The translations under genes were made by a program, and so were the position numbers. This document shows, in pieces, positions 1 to 16,499 of a stretch of DNA of 64,000 nucleotides. Source of the DNA: Streblospio benedicti (lineage: Eukaryota; Annelida; Polychaeta; Spionida; Spionidae); NCBI GenBank assembly GCA_019095985.1, contig CM032661.1:48673-112672 (forward strand), in the 5' to 3' direction. Under the pieces are notes generated by a model, which had not been told where the DNA came from, ran no database searches, and saw only the letters and a list, made by a program, of their open reading frames with translations. The first letter of the stretch is position 1; every line of letters begins with the position of its first letter.

Positions 1-1785
1 TCAAATTTTATTAGTAGGCGCGACTGTCCTTAAACTCTTATAGTAAAGTAATATATTGCCATCTAGAATCAGGTTAACTTTAGGATCACTATCACCTTAA
101 TGCAATTACATGCCCTTTGGGATATACTGATCATCATCATTAAACCTCATTTAAACATTTTACAATGGTGTCACTTCATTTATGGCAATGGATGATCATG
201 AAGAAGAAAAAACAGCTCCATCCATGTGTGGCTTATTATCTACTGCGAAAGAGATTTCCGTAAACGGATGATGGTATGACTATGGTAATGAGCAATGGCA
301 GAGTAAAGTCACATGTCCAGGGGAGTTACGACTCACTAGTCGCATCCTTCATCCTTCATCTTGGCAACAATCTAATCATAGACACTAATCCCACAGCAGA
401 TGCTACCCTCACTAGAGATCTATCCTGACACTAGCATCATTTGTATCAATAATTGGTGCTATTGTGAGCTGCCAAATTAATGGTCATGGAGTTTGACCTG
501 ATATAATTTTAGCTGTATCTTTGAGAAGCGTGTGGATCACTATATAGAAAGGGGGTAATGTACTCTTTTTAAATAGTGTTATCACACATGCTAGGACATG
601 ATAGTCACTTGACATCCTATTGATTTAGGCACGTAAAATTAATAATAGTCCTGGCATTTTATCATATGGGCTACTATAACAATATCACTATATGTAAATT
701 CTCCAATTGCAATGGCCATGCAATACCATTTAATGAATGGAACTCTACAGTTAGAAGGTGTTCGTGAAATCCATGATATCATCTCCCTGTTTATACTAGA
801 TACTACTCTAACAAAGTGTTGTGAAGACTGAAAGCTCTCTGAGCCGAAGAACTCATAGACATACAAGAACTCATACTCAGAATGGCATGCGTGAATTTGT
901 AAACAACATAAAGTGGTCAAAACCAGTAGAGGTCAAAATCCAGTATGTTTACATTTGCATTGTAAACACGACAAACATTGTGCTGTGAAGGTACACAAAG
1001 CAATACAGTGATCAATAGGATCGATATCTGATTGATCAGTGTGTGAGATTATCAAGGTTTGTCTAGTTGAACTCTAACCTTGGGCTACAGTACACGTTTA
1101 TGCCCCAATGCCCCATTTCTGAGCAGCAACTCTCATTTTTGGCAAGGATTCGTTCCAACTCCGGTGGTATATGTACCACTCACTGATAAAAACCGCTCAT
1201 GTTAAAATATGCACAGTGTGCAACTACAAAACAGTTTAGGTGTGTTTGATATTGAGGAGGGTACTTTTGAGGCCTCCCTCCCTCAAGCCCACACTCAATC
1301 TTGCAAAGATCTATCCCATAACTATCTAAAAGATGAAATTATTATTATTATCATATGAAACGCATATCTTGATGTTTTCATCCTCGGTATACAAAGGATT
1401 AACTGCATATTCGATTAGTTTCAATAAGTACAAGATAATCCACTACTATTCTCAGGCTGAGAACACAGGGAAATACTGAAAAAGTTGGAAACTATCTGCA
1501 CAGTAATCATTCCCCTTTATCTATACGACCGACAGCTCCAAGGCGCAAAAAATTGGACATGTGGTTCGTGGCATTACGACCCAAATACCCGAAGAAACAA
1601 ACAGAACAAGGCTGTGTTTATAGTGCGCGAGATATAGCACTATCGGTGCATCAATAAACACACACAACTCAGCCAAGGTGAGGCTATTCTTGTTACGGGA
1701 ATACGGGGCTGGTTTTTCGTATGGATACGGCACGGTTTTCCAGATGAAAAACAATAGTCTGTTGGTCAGAGAAGGGAGGGACCGA

Positions 1786-1972
1786 GCAGGCCCGTAGGAA
1801 GGGCTAAGGCGGTCAGGCGATTGCCTGACCAATAATTTGTGTGCGGGGAAGAAATAATGCAATAATTTAATTATGGCCTGACCAATCATTTGTGAAAAAA
1901 TAAAAATCCATGATTATAGACCAAAGCTTTTTAATGGCCTTACCAATCTCATTTTGCTTCCTACAGGCCTGC
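1786..1972. mobile_element. MITE with GCAGGCCCGTAGGAAG inverted ends
   Basis: The left end reads GCAGGCCCGTAGGAAG and the right end reads CTTCCTACAGGCCTGC, its reverse complement with one difference. Three internal copies of a short phrase related to GGCCTGACCAAT follow one another. At about 187 bp with no coding capacity it fits a non-autonomous DNA transposon. The superfamily is unclear, because I cannot fix a target duplication. Confidence 0.6.
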
Positions 1973-2689
1973 CGAGGTGTGTTTTGTCTCTACGATTTCA
2001 TACTTTAAGTTCATTTTTGTACTTTTTGTTGTTGTTGTTTTTCTTTCTATACTATATTTTAAATGATCAATGTTAAAAATTGTTCGTGTGCTATGTATAG
2101 ACTCCATGAGATTAGTAATATACTTTCAACTTGTCTTTCTTATTTATTTGAAAGACTGAATATATGGCTTTTATTCAATTAAGTGTATTTTTCATGTCTG
2201 AGGGGTTTGGGAATAAAATGTATTTTATATAGCTAAATGGTCTAGGAATACAGTGTATTTTACATGTTTGAAGAATTGAAGAAATTTGATGAGAATTCAT
2301 AGTGGTTGACTAATTACACAAGCTAGTAGAACTAGCGTTTATCTAGCAAACCCGAGGAGTGATACGTTCGTCGCTCCAGATGTATTTTAAGCAAACTGCG
2401 GAAGCCAGTGATGTGTCTTTCGCCACAGTCTAGAATGTGTTCCAGATGTAGATAAAGTCATGTATACTTGATTTATGCGATGCTATCAAGTTGGCGAACT
2501 AAGTTCAAGATAGCAAAATCTCATCAGTTTAGCTATTTGTATGAAAATAAAAGATCCCTTGTCGTAGGAACAACTCAATATAATACAGATAAACCACCAT
2601 TCAGCATTATTATTACTAAGTATGTGATCATTCTGTCTCGCTGACTGTTTATTAATACCACATCTGATATTTTATGACCCATTGAAATG

Positions 2690-2775
2690 GGATAAATGAT
2701 CAAATGATGATCAATAAACTGGTGTAAAATGTAAAGTCGCGAGAGCTCTAGAACCACGACTATAAACCAGCATAT
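2690..2775 (+). mobile_element. 3' tail fragment of SINE family A
   Basis: The stretch from AAATGATCAAATGATGATCA through CTGGTGTAAA and CGCGAGAGC to CGACTATAAACCAGCA matches the 3' body of the fuller SINE at 21781-22073. The tRNA-like head is missing or too diverged to see. Confidence 0.5.
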
Positions 2776-4774
2776 CTAGGACTACAACTCTACATGTACT
2801 TTGATATTCGCACACAGCTATAAATACACATGCATCAATTTCAATGTCGATCTAAGCGTACCATGTATAGCAAGCACCACGAAAGAAGTGGATTCTGTGA
2901 GTATGCCAAATCCATGCCTCTGTGGACAGAGAAGACGTCTAGGCCAACGCATAAAACAGACGCCCATTCACGTTTCATTGACCCACTCTCCTACAACAGA
3001 CTTCCCCTTGTCAGATAAAGGCGTCATTAAGGGGTTCATCACGTTACAGTCTGAAGAGTGAAGGCATCAGACCATCTGGAATCGATGGCTATCTATTCAT
3101 GCAGTTCAATAATGCACGTCGTTATTATGTGGCATAGATAGAACCCCTTTGATTATGCCGGGGCGTTGTGAGCACATAGTAACTACAGGACACCCTCTGG
3201 TATCCGAATATCTCTCATCCGAAATTTCCAATGATCCGAAAGTTTTGTGTAAATACCGAATTTCTGGAGTCTATGCTTCGACGTCTAGCCTGTACTCGAA
3301 CTCTGACTAGACTCTTCTCTCACTATAACTCTATACAGGATTAGAATCCATGATCGGTGTGAATGGGAAGCACAGGTAGTTAGAGGGAAAATCAGCCTGG
3401 CAAGTGAAGTAACAATAAGGTGGCAGAGGGCCATGTCATATGCTAGCCGTAAGTGTCCTTGTATTGGTTGGCTGATAGACGTATTCTTATTCCTGTTCTT
3501 ATATTTTAGAATGTTCTTCCATTAAAATTGACCGAAGCAATAAACTATTGTCTGCAAAATAACATGTTCCTTAAACCACAAAGTTTTGTGTTTTGTATAG
3601 ATCAATTTTTTCACTTTTGATTTGATTTTGTGTGTTTTTATTTGATTTTCTTGTGATCTGTCAAGAACATATTCAGACGATATGACATTTTATATAAAAG
3701 TAATAACAGTAATGGAAATTGTGATATTTTTTACCTCTCACACGACATTACTGTTATCTAAACATGCACACAATACATGTAGTAAAGATTCGTCTATTAA
3801 AAAAACCACCCTAATAGATGATTATAAAAAGGCTGGGGGATGGCTAAAGTTTGAGATCACTTGAAAGAGCTGTAAGGATTTACACAGGGGAAACTGTACA
3901 CCCAGTAGTACTAGAGCTGGTAATGTCTGGGGCAATTGAATTGACAATCCCCGTTGTAGACAGGTGCTCAAATGACTAAAGTGCCATTGAGTCGGCCTAA
4001 CATACTAAAAACTCAATATTTCCACTGAATGATGAGCATATCCAATTGTATTCTTAGAAGGAAGAAGCAGATTTAGACTTGATATGTTTGTCTTGATTTG
4101 TAAATAATTGCAGTTTTCTTGTAAATTCACGTGGCTTTATAGGTTTTGTTAAATGACATGTGTTAGGAAATTATATAAAATATTAAATACTGTAATTAAA
4201 ATCAGTAATATAAACGTCATAATATGTATGTGACAATAAACATGATCTTATTACATTCAATGACTTGGGATTGATTCTACACAACGAGTTATGGGCAGTG
4301 ATAAAAATAAAATGACTGCTAATGCACATTTGCCATCCATGTGTTCTAACTTTCACTATACATTGATCTACGAGTGAGCTGTTTTATAATGAGAAAGCAT
4401 CACTTAGAAATGGTGTACACTGCAATATGCCAGCAACAACAGTTACTACACAGCAGTGATTGTACGTAGCCAGGAGTATAAATATCACCACCTCACTGTA
4501 TGCTCACTACCTCGCTCCACCGGAAATAGTGCACTGAATTATACGTGTATTGACAGTGTCTGACCAGGCAGAGCATCTGTCTCGCGTAGGCCAAGGCTTG
4601 CTTGTGTCAGCTCTCCTTTCATTTTCCACCATTTCAATCAAATGCTTTCTTTTTAGAGCAATTACACTGACAGAGGTAGTGTATGGTTTCAAGGTTGTCT
4701 ATTATGGAAGGGCTATGCCTTCATTGCATTCATCAGAATGGTGGTACTCTAATGACTATTGTGTGAAAAACTAT

Positions 4775-4990
4775 CTGCTAGCCCTTGTGGGAGGGGGTTT
4801 ATAAGGGTCAAGAAATCCCACATACCTTATTTCTTGAGCCTTATTTCCCATATCTGTTTTACCAACATAACACAAATTCTAAGGCTTTTTCACCACATCC
4901 CTCTCCCTGGAAATCCAGCATCCCTCTTTTCCGGCCTTTTTTCCTACATCCCACTTCCTTAAAACGCCCCCCCTCCCCCAATAGACACAC
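4775..4990 (+). mobile_element. Diverged MITE-like repeat (AAATCCCAC family)
   Basis: A G-rich left part (GGGAGGGGGTTTATAAGGGT), then AAATCCCACA, GCCTTATTTCCCA and a C-rich right part ending in a short CA run. The same order (GGAGGGGGGTATAACGGGTC, AAATCCCACA, GGCCTTATTTTCCA) recurs at 59798-59880, and a reversed relative may lie near 17985-18090. The overlapping open frames are by-products of this repeat. Confidence 0.4.
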
Positions 4991-7046
4991 ACACACACAC
5001 GACTTTTATGGGAGAAATGCAACAGATAATTACTATTGTATAAACTGTACGCATAGTATTTGGGCTGACAAAGGCATCCGTATGTCTTGTCTTCTATGCA
5101 CGTCAGTGCTCTCAGATGCTACAAAAAATCAACTTCGTGTCATACAATCATTTCGCTCTAATCTTACTAAATCACGCGTGTTCTACTCACATTGTTAATG
5201 CTATTACACCTCAAATCAAAGTCTATTGCACTGCGCTTCAAATAGTTTTTTTCTGCTGCATGTGAGCTGTGCATGTTGAGTAGTAAATTGCATCATTTTC
5301 ACGAGTTTTTGAGCAGATACAGACTCATGTGCATCCCCAGCAGGTAATTGCGACCTACATTGCGTGATCTTGCCTCTGGGACTTTGTGTCTCATATGCAC
5401 AGTTGATGGGGTGGAATTATGTAACTTCAAACTTATTGTAACATCATCACAGCGGACGACATTTAACGGTGAAGCCTTCCATTAAAAAAGACATCAACAA
5501 CGTTGACGAAAAACGAGCATTGGAGAATATAAACTCATATCTCTTTTGCTCCTTGCACAAGGGTGATTTAATATTAATGGGTAATTATCATTGAGTGTTT
5601 ATATGTTGCAAATGATAATAAATCTTATTTACATATGATGATTGCATATTCAACTCCACTGGGAATGGCAAACTAAATGTGTAACCGTGTATTCTGCGAC
5701 TGCTAGCTACATACAATGATATTGTAGGTTGTGTATGCAGACGGGGGCGTACTACTAAAAGGAACTATGTATGTGTTGTAAAGTCTTTTGATAAGTACTT
5801 CATAGATTATACTATCACTAATACCTTGTCTTCACTATGATTTATGAACATATGATGATGAGTGAATATAGTTCATATAAATAAAATGCTACGAATATCG
5901 TAAGCATGCAATCTCACATCACATGTAATAATTTCCTATGTAGCAACCTAACTACAAGCCATTCTAAGCAACATTCTGAGCCAGAAAAACAAAGAATGCC
6001 AGTAGCAGCATATATTGTAACAGGAATATCTCCAGTAACATAAAATATCGTTGTCTGGCTGTATATATTGTATGCAGTATCTGTGGCCTGAATGGCAGTT
6101 ACAAAACAGCCCCCCGCCGTCTAAGCTCTGCTACATCTGTGTGGTGCAGATCCTCAGATAGTCGGCAATTGTGAACAAGAAAAAAGTGTGCAGAGAAGGC
6201 TCAATATGACATTTTCAGTTACATATAGTGGGTTGTTTCTATGTTCGAGTATAACTATAGTTTGCCAGCATGCTGTATCTTTGCGCTCAATTCTTGTGAA
6301 TGTCTGTAAATGACCCGATAATATGACTATTATATTGTGGTGTGCATATACGTTGGTGGTGAGCACATGTCTCTGTTACAGGCAATCTTCATAATGAGTG
6401 TGATTAACTTACTGAGAAGTTTGTATAGTCTGTCTTACATCAAGCTTAGTAGCTCGTTTCACTGGTAGAACGGCTCAGTCAATTGACGTGTTCACTTGGG
6501 TGGGGTCACAAATAGCTTTGGTACTAATACCTAGTTGACTTCAGCCTTCAGCCTTCAGCTGGTTACATTTCACATGACAAGCGTGATTGTCTTGCATTGG
6601 ATATAGTCCAGATGTTGTTGTTTTTTCTGAAAATATTTCGAACAAATCTATTGCGCAGGATTGCTGTCAGTGCCCTAGTCGTATTGCTGCATGGGTTTAT
6701 CCAACTTCCTTTTATCAAGACTGCATGTTGATGGATTATCAATTGACAAAGAATCACATAAACAGAAAATGACACCAGCATTAGAATCGAGAGACTTTGC
6801 CTCCATCTTTGTTGGGATAACTGCGAGGTTACCCCCATGTATTCACCAAGGTGAATAACCATTGTTAAATCACCCAGCGTGTGGAGTGCATGTGGATTAG
6901 TGTGCTTGATTATTCTGGTCCCGTGTACTTACTCAAGCGGTTACCTCATTCATACAGCTCGTGCCCACAATTTCCTTTCCACTATAACTACTAGTACACT
7001 ATCACGCTGACTGTGTTCATTATCTATCTTCTCTCTTTCTCAAATA

Positions 7047-7078
7047 TCTTTCTACCAAGCACTTTCTTGGTAGAAAGA
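7047..7078. repeat. Perfect 13-bp-arm hairpin
   Basis: TCTTTCTACCAAG, a six-base loop CACTTT, then the exact reverse complement CTTGGTAGAAAGA. No wider inverted repeat was found around it. Confidence 0.7.
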
Positions 7079-8784
7079 CCTGTTTTTAAGACCTTGCTGT
7101 ACATGCTAAATACTAAGCAGGTTTGGCCTCTCATGCAGAAAGTGACTGGGATCTCTCGATCACAAGACATTGTCTATCATAGGATTCCATGTACATTATC
7201 CATTGGTAGCTAACTATAGATCTTTCTTTCAACTATCAGCAGTGATGTCACTCGAGTGATGTCCATCATGAATGACTGATGCTCAAGATTTCTTTAACTG
7301 AAAATTATTTTATTCTTAGCCAGGCAATACACGAAAAGGCCAAATGTGCAGTCCTAGTCACTAAAATGAAACTAGAAGGCCTTATAAGTTTCTTTTTGTG
7401 ATGCCCCCCTTGTAAGTTATGTGTTTGCATACTATGGATTATGTGTACAAGGGACTACATCAGCAAGATATATCTCCGCCTACGGCTGTAATCCCTTATC
7501 TCATCGCCCCAACCAGGGGTGGACCATTCAGGTGGTGTACGACCAACGTGTCAACTAGAGGGCTAATCCCCCATAAACACCCGTGTGCGTGAGTAGGTCT
7601 TGATTTAATATGAGAAGGGATTATGTACTGTATAGTTCGCTCGTGGCATATGGGTTGCTTACTTTAAGAAAAATTGTGACTTTCGGGTTATGCACACTTA
7701 CACTTTATTGGAAAGAATTGGTGTTTTACTAAAGAAGATATTGCGTGGTAGAACTAATGAATACAGTATTCTTCAATTCCCACATTCTCGGGACGTGTTG
7801 CGCAGTAGAATTAGTCAATACCAAAAAGTCCATTGACTCCTTCCGGCCCTTCCGCGTCATTATAGACTAACACGACTTTAAATGTTTTAAGGTCATTTTC
7901 AAGGATCACTTATCGTATGTCATGTTTGAAAAATACTAACCTAATAGGGTTTTGAGTGAGGATTGTGAATCGGTAATCGGATTTTAGTTAGCATGGACAT
8001 TGACGAAGATATAGACAAAATACCGGTCTTCATTAAAACAAATGCAGACGACCTGTGTAGGTTGTGAATGATACAAACGTGTGAACGTCACTATTATGAA
8101 GAATGCATGCGTCAAATAGCATTCCTAATAGAACTTTGAATAAATGCGATTTTAAATGACCTTATAACATATACCGGAAGTACCCATGGACTTTTGTGTC
8201 TCAAAAATAATCAATTTTAGACGAGTGCACAACTTTTGCTGCGCAACTGGGAATTGAAGAATTTTCCTAATATAGAGAGTATTTTTATCTGTGTACGTGT
8301 AAAATGCGTTTTGATTTGTGGTCATTTTTTTTAACAGTGCGTATATAACGCTTTTGCTTTCCTACATATTCATTTTGAATCGTGTACATATCAACAGATT
8401 TATAACCGCAATTTCCACTAAATCAGATGGGAAATCTAACAGTACAGGCAACAAAAATGGCGCCTTCATTCCGGAAATTGAAAGCTGTAGCTGTACGTGT
8501 AAATAATTCTCAGTATTATGTTTGGAAAATAGATGGTTCTATAATGAACTACGTAGGTGGCGGATCATTTTGATTTCCATGGTGGTACTGGTTAAAGAAA
8601 ACGGGCACAACACGATTTCAAGCCTAATACTGGAGGATTTTGTTTGTTTGTTTTTGTTTGCTGTACATTTGTGCTTGGGTATGTTACTAAATGATATTCA
8701 ACTGTTGAAAAAAGACTACAATAACTCCATATACTGTCAACTTTGTATATTTGTGGGATGTTTCTGAATGGGGTTGCTGAATAC

Positions 8785-8880
8785 CGACAAAGACAGTGTG
8801 ATACACTCAGGAATCAAACCCTTCATGTTGAGATCACTGCATGGCATGCTGCCATCTAGGTCACCTCAATTCTAAATATA
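8785..8880 (-). mobile_element. tRNA-derived SINE fragment
   Basis: Read on the minus strand this has a box-A-like phrase (TGACCTAGATGG) and, about 45 bases on, a box-B-like phrase (GGTTTGATTCC). That is the arrangement of an RNA polymerase III promoter in tRNA-derived SINEs. It does not fold as a clean tRNA, so a functional tRNA gene is unlikely. Confidence 0.4.
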
Positions 8881-8984
8881 ATGTTTGAGCAGTCAGATGG
8901 AGACGCCTCCCACCGGCCGAGTGACAAAGACAATGAGAGGACCATGTGGATGAGCTGAGTAAGCGACATGACGGTGAGCAGCCG

Positions 8985-9118
8985 CCGCCAGGTGATGATG
9001 ATGTCTGTACCAACATCAATGATGATGAGCATGACAAAAACAACGACAATGACAACAACGACATTGACAATGACAACAAAAACAACAACAGCGATAATGA
9101 CAACGATAATAAGCAATG
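8985..9118. repeat. Degenerate GAT/GAC/CAA trinucleotide repeat
   Basis: An imperfect run of GATGATGATG followed by AACGACAATGACAAC-type units. It generates long low-complexity reading frames on both strands that I do not consider genes. Confidence 0.7.
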
Positions 9119-9768
9119 AAAGTGGCGGGGTGTTTGGAGGGGTTCTGATGGGTTCTACTTGCTCAAACAAGATACAGATACGTTTTATCTACTGACTTGC
9201 ATTTTATCATCTGATCATTTTGTGTATATGACATCAATACCGTCTAGGCTTGCTGACTGGTAGCGCCACCCCACCCCACCCCCCACCACCACCCCTCGTT
9301 CCGGTTTGCCTAAGTTCTGTGCTGTTTTTTATATGTCATGCAATAACTCTTGGAGCACACCGTACCATATAATGTACCATAATTGCTTGCCACTATGAAC
9401 CATCAACTGTTTTCCTCTCGCTCGCTGCCACTGCGGTCCCCATAGACCAGAGATTTAGCAAAGTACGTAAAACATGTTGTACAACAATCTCTTGCCTCCA
9501 CTGCAACAGTACCACGGTGTCAAGTACTCTTTTTCACATAAGTAGGCTGTGAGCAGATTGCAGTTATTTTTATGTGCTGATTGCTTAAGTGTTATACTCT
9601 CTGAATGTACAGCAACATATGAGCCCAACGAATAGGTGGGGATGGTAGTGTTACTAATATTTGATATCTAGAAAAGGTAAATGATTCTTGTTTGGTTTAT
9701 TCATCGATGTTGAAATAGTAGTGATCATGATAGGGGATACACGGCTGCTGTTATAAAACAAGAGCAAA

Positions 9769-9873
9769 AAACAACAACAGCAATAACAACAACAACAACA
9801 ACAACAAAAGCGGCAGCACAGCAACAACAGCAGCAGCAACAGCAACTGCAGAAACAGCAGCAGCAGCACCACC

Positions 9874-9929
<56 letters not shown>
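9769..9929. repeat. Compound CAA/CAG/CAC trinucleotide microsatellite
   Basis: About 160 bp of CAA, CAG and CAC triplets in blocks, ending in a long CAA run. It lies in the presumed intron, so it is not translated. The minus-strand poly-Leu/Val frame across it is an artefact. Confidence 0.85.
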
Positions 9930-12900
9930 GATTTTACTTACTTACTTATGTTGACAAGATTACAAGACATATATCACGCCAAGCTGAATACATATGTGTC
10001 AAACTGTTTTGAAGTTTATTCAATATCATTTCTCACAACCCGTTTGAAAATCTGTAAACTACCGGCTGGAATCGTAGTTTCGAGGTATTAACACATTATA
10101 CTAAATCATAACATTGTCACCGGAAGCTAGAAAATCTGTGTCTGTTGTTGTTGTTGTTTTTGTTTCACCCGCAGGCAACCCACTGGTAAAGCCTATTGAA
10201 CGGTGCGTAATGTGGGTGCAGCTCATGGAAAATATATAGTATATAGTGCTAAACTCACCAAAAGCTCATATTTTGTAATACTGCCATTTGTAACTATACT
10301 GGTGAAATATCAATACATTCCAAATAGTGATAAGTGCCTGTCAGTTTTACATGACCCTGATTCAACTCATTGACGTATTGAACAAATGTTATATCATCTG
10401 CGTGTATGTGTGCAGTTGAATGCTTCAAATATATTTGAAACTTTATGTAGGTGTTGCTTTAGCTATTTTTGTACAAGGCCTATGAATGTATGTTTTACTA
10501 ACTGTCTGCAACATTGACAGCAACAAAATGGCAAATAGCTGCCCCATCTCAACGATTGCAAACTAAATATCTAATTTTGAAATAATGTCTAGTGCAGATT
10601 TTGCTAACACATGGTGTATATTAGGTATGTATTGCGTTATTGTTAAAGATTATTTAAAAATGATATTTGCACCTGTATGTTCTTTCACTTTGTTATAATT
10701 AAGGCCTTTCCACATACAAACATTCAATTGTGTGAAATCAAAGTTGTTGTTGTTGTTGTTGATTACAAATTACTCCAGATATCTTGCACCATGAGTAATA
10801 TTAGTAACTGTGCCACGAAAGCAAAAACTACAAATAAGCATACGTTACATGCCCTAGCGCATCAAGTTCGCTAATAATTGAGCAAACCAGCACTGAACAG
10901 GCCTATAATACTTCTCTGCGGTGTCATCAAAGTGAAGTTAGTGTACACTTAGCACTCAAATTAGGTTTTACGTGCACAGAATGAAGACTCATTTGAAACG
11001 CAAATGTGAATAAACAGATTCACCGACCGATCAAATTGACTAATTTCGTAGCCTCAGGCCTGCATAGCGAATGAGACAATGTGGGGAAACGGTTCACGCC
11101 AGAGTGGCGTGTAACATGTAGAACTGTTGCGCATAGTGCGGGCCCTAATATCGTTTGTGTGGACACTCAATGGATTATAGAGTACAGTGCATTGTTCAAA
11201 ACATAAAGAATACAAAGGCTATTGAAAGTGCACCTGTGCCTACTCTGCCCTGATTTTGATGGGAGCAATAGTCTGTTATATATGTATTGATATATATGTA
11301 AAACAACAGGACACTAATAGTAATATGCAAGTTAATATATACTGCTTAGAATAACTGAAATGTAACAATTATACTTTTCTCTCTCTTTTTAGGGGGAATT
11401 GTTGTACATATATCAGTGTTTCGTGTGGACTTCGGCCTCAGTCTAAATCTAATTACAGAGACATAAAGATTCACAACCAGCTAACTCTGCCTCAGGCGGT
11501 CTATCTGCTTTTGTTGCTTTTGTATATTTTCCCCGTCACACTGTTTAGAAGCTGACGATCAACTCCCAACGAATGAGGTTCAACACTGAGCCCTTGAAAA
11601 TGACAGAAAGAATGAAGAAAATCCTAGTGATACTTGGCACTTTTCATGAAACGCCATCTTTCAACATGAGCCAGAAACAGTTGCTACTTGTATATTATAT
11701 ATATAGAAACATGGTAGGGGCATGTAGAAGTTATATTGTTAAATTGTTATAGAGTGATGTGGTAGACAGACAATGTTATTGAGGGTTTTTGTGCATACCG
11801 ATTGCTCATTCATTATTATAGTTATTGTGCATGGAAAAGTTGTTGGTGGATATTTATACAGACGATTTACATGGATTGCATTATTAACCGATGTACATGA
11901 ATCAATGTTCAAAATATAATGTATACGAACTGCTAGGGTTTCTATGCATTTTGGGATCATCAGAATTGATCATCTCATATCAGCAGTACCATGATTATAG
12001 CCAATAAAACTTCTTCAATACTTCTTTTTGCTGAAATGGACGTCTTCCATCAAATCAAACAGAATCGTTGATAACTGCCATGGCGGCTCATTTATGATCG
12101 TAAATTAGCAACATTTGCGTGTGTCACAATCATGCAAAATGAACAGTTCTACTACAATGTGAAAATCTATAAACTAAAATGTATTGTTTATGTATAAAAT
12201 GAAAGAGCATTGGGTGGAAATCAATAAGCAGATGTCACCAATCAGCAGGCTCAGATAAACATCCAATATGGCGCCTGCGACACTTAATGAGTCAGGTGCC
12301 TAGTGCAAGTGGCAGGTGGATTGGGGGCTAAATCTGCTTCACTGATACATATGACTACAACGCAGGTCTTCATTGGCATGGTGTTGTTTATTGCTAGAAA
12401 AAAATCATGGTAGCTATACCAATAGTTTTGTATGTAATTTACACAAGAAATAAGTTTTGCCTGAATAGAATTTCCAAAATGGTGATATGATTATAATCCA
12501 CTGCGTAATGTGGCTAGAATATTCCTATTTGATCATGTTACCATATTACTTTTAGAATTGTATTCGCCCATATGAAAAGCTTTTGTATTGCTAGCCAATT
12601 TGAAATGTAATGAAACTGACAGTCAGTTTCCCCTATGTACAAATGCAATGCCTTTTATCAGTCACACCAAAAAGATGTAGTTTCAAAATGAGTCTGCTGC
12701 CACTTCAATTACATTATTTGCATATTATCGCCCTCTCCATGCGCCAATCATGGGATCATTCAGTGTAAATTCCTTTTAAAAACCATGCAAATGTGGAAGA
12801 ATTTCCATTTACAATTCAAGTTCATTAAGTCTGTTTCTCGTATTCGTGTACAGAAAAGATGATTTGGTTAAGAGGGATATAGTTTATATTACCACTGTTC

Positions 12901-13429
12901 AATCAAACGTTGCAAGGTTGCTTGTGTGCATTGACAAGCAAATAAGACGGAGCCATATATTTTTATATGACATTAATTTTATTTTCACTAATTGATTGAA
13001 GGTGCACACTTTTGATAGACAGTCATTTTCACATTAGCACTATCACTAATTATGTTCAGTGTGTTGTTTTCTGTGGCATTTATCAGCCGAAAATAGTTTC
13101 ACACGTGTGGGTTATGGTTTAGTTTAAAAACGATGGTTTAGTGCCTTTGTATTAACATAATGTACTGAATAATGTAATGATAATTGTAACATGTCTCATT
13201 AATATCATGCATATTGCCTCAAAATGAATTGTATAGCCACATAATGGAAATGTTGTGGTAATTACACTATTTCAATACCCGTAGGTCTTATCAACTCAAA
13301 TTAAGCAGTAACCACAATAGCTACTGGTAGCTATGTATCCTATCATCAGGCAGTACAGAGAGTTTTCATGAAGTCTCCATACTACGGATTTACACATATG
13401 ATCGGTCACTTGTATTTAAACAGCACTAC

Positions 13430-13500
13430 ACATGGATTTTGCACCGAAGACATCTCCGCTTCTCTGGTGCTACACTTTTCATATGTCTACCAATTAGACC
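13430..13500 (-). mobile_element. tRNA-like SINE head fragment
   Basis: On the minus strand GGCAAGTGGTCTAATTGGTA looks like the 5' part of a tRNA including box A, followed by a weak box-B-like GGTGCAAAATCC. A decayed SINE head is the likeliest reading. Confidence 0.35.
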
Positions 13501-15089
13501 ACTTGCCTATAAAGTGCAGATCCTGATTTGAAAAATGACTATCTATCATGGAACAAACTTCATATTCATTCACGCTGGTCTTGTGTGTGTTCATACAAAA
13601 TTAATATATCTTTGTCACTTTGAAAAAAGTACTGATTGCAGATACGGGAGCACGTATTCTATGAATATGGGAATGATAATGCACGTGCATGTACCTGTGT
13701 TACCAACTACCTTTTGCAAAGTTCCAACCTTGTAATCAATATAGTTCACTGGAGATGCACACAATGAACTTCTCAGTAATGCTCATATTTGTGCAGCACC
13801 TCATTTATCAGACTTGTGAATGCATTATCAAGACACGCAGCCAGGATATTGCCAGCGATATAATTAACCATGTTATCATTATGTGGGTGGCACTGTAGAA
13901 ACATTGTTAAAAATCATGCCAATCAATGCAATTCCCAGATTCCACTCTAAGTAGCAGTGTGGGATCGTGACAGTGTAGGTGTAGGTTCATTTTATTATGA
14001 CACTAATGCTTGCTTCTATCCAATGGCTTTCTATAATAATGTCCGATTTCAAGATAGTCGTTGAGACTCTATGAGCCAATAACATTTCATGTCCAAAGAT
14101 CTAATCAGTCAACAGTTAGATATATTTTGCAATAAATGATAAAATCGAGATGAAATTTGGTGTATCATTTATAGAATCCAATCCATGTATAAATGCACAA
14201 ATGTGCAGAATTACAGTGCATGTTGATAAAAGCTGCAAAGATGATACATTTTAACAAATTGAAACTTGCTAGCACACATACCAAATATATGTAATACTCT
14301 TATAACAACAACGCTAAAATGTACGAAATGACAGAAATCGTGTTCTGAGACCGTCATTTAATCCATCGCCATATCTTGATTCTGGCCGGAAATCGTTGCT
14401 AAAAGCGCCCTTACTTCCTTTCACTTAGAAAGCGCGCATCATAGATGACAGTATCGTATTGACCATACATGAAATCCCAGTGTTTGCACATTCTCCTGTT
14501 ACCTGTTTCACTGGGTGTGTGTAATTCGTAGAAAGACGTCTGCTAAGGAGGTAGATTATCAAAGGACGTGCAGCATGATTATACAGCTCAGCCTCTAGTA
14601 TTGACATTGGCTTGCGACGCCCCCACCATCGTGTCACTTGTGTAGACACACATACTCACATAATTTGCTGAAGGATATTTGAGAATCTGGTGCATTTGTT
14701 TGAGTCAGTAGCATATAACAGCAGCAATAACCTTGCTAACGATATAGGATGCTGCAATGACTTTGAGAATATAGGAGTCCGTGTGGTGTTGAATGAGTTT
14801 GATGATGTGTACTTGCACAACTGGTGTTAGCCGCTTAGTAATAGGCTGAGGTTTAAGTATTGTTTGCCATTTAGTGGTTTGTTGTTTTGAAACAAAATGA
14901 GGTACTAGTTAAATGAAATGTGAACGTATGTTATAATGAACTGGGTTTCAACTGAAACACTATGGTTTGGATGAATTTGAGTAGTCAGCAGCTCAAATAT
15001 CAAGGACTTACATCACATATAGCAATACACTATGTGTGAGTATTACAAGGGCTATCAAACTGAAACAACAACAAAAACAAAAACAGTGA

Positions 15090-16499
<1,410 letters not shown>

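Noticed and set aside
639-1889. Two minus-strand frames of 93 and 122 codons
   Set aside because: No MORN or other junctophilin features, no known domain, and the second overlaps a MITE.
8856-9195. Low-complexity frames on both strands (Met/Thr-rich, Val/Ile-rich)
   Set aside because: Explained by the degenerate GAT/GAC/CAA repeat; no domain.
9654-9929. Leu/Val-rich frame on the minus strand
   Set aside because: By-product of the CAA/CAG/CAC triplet run.
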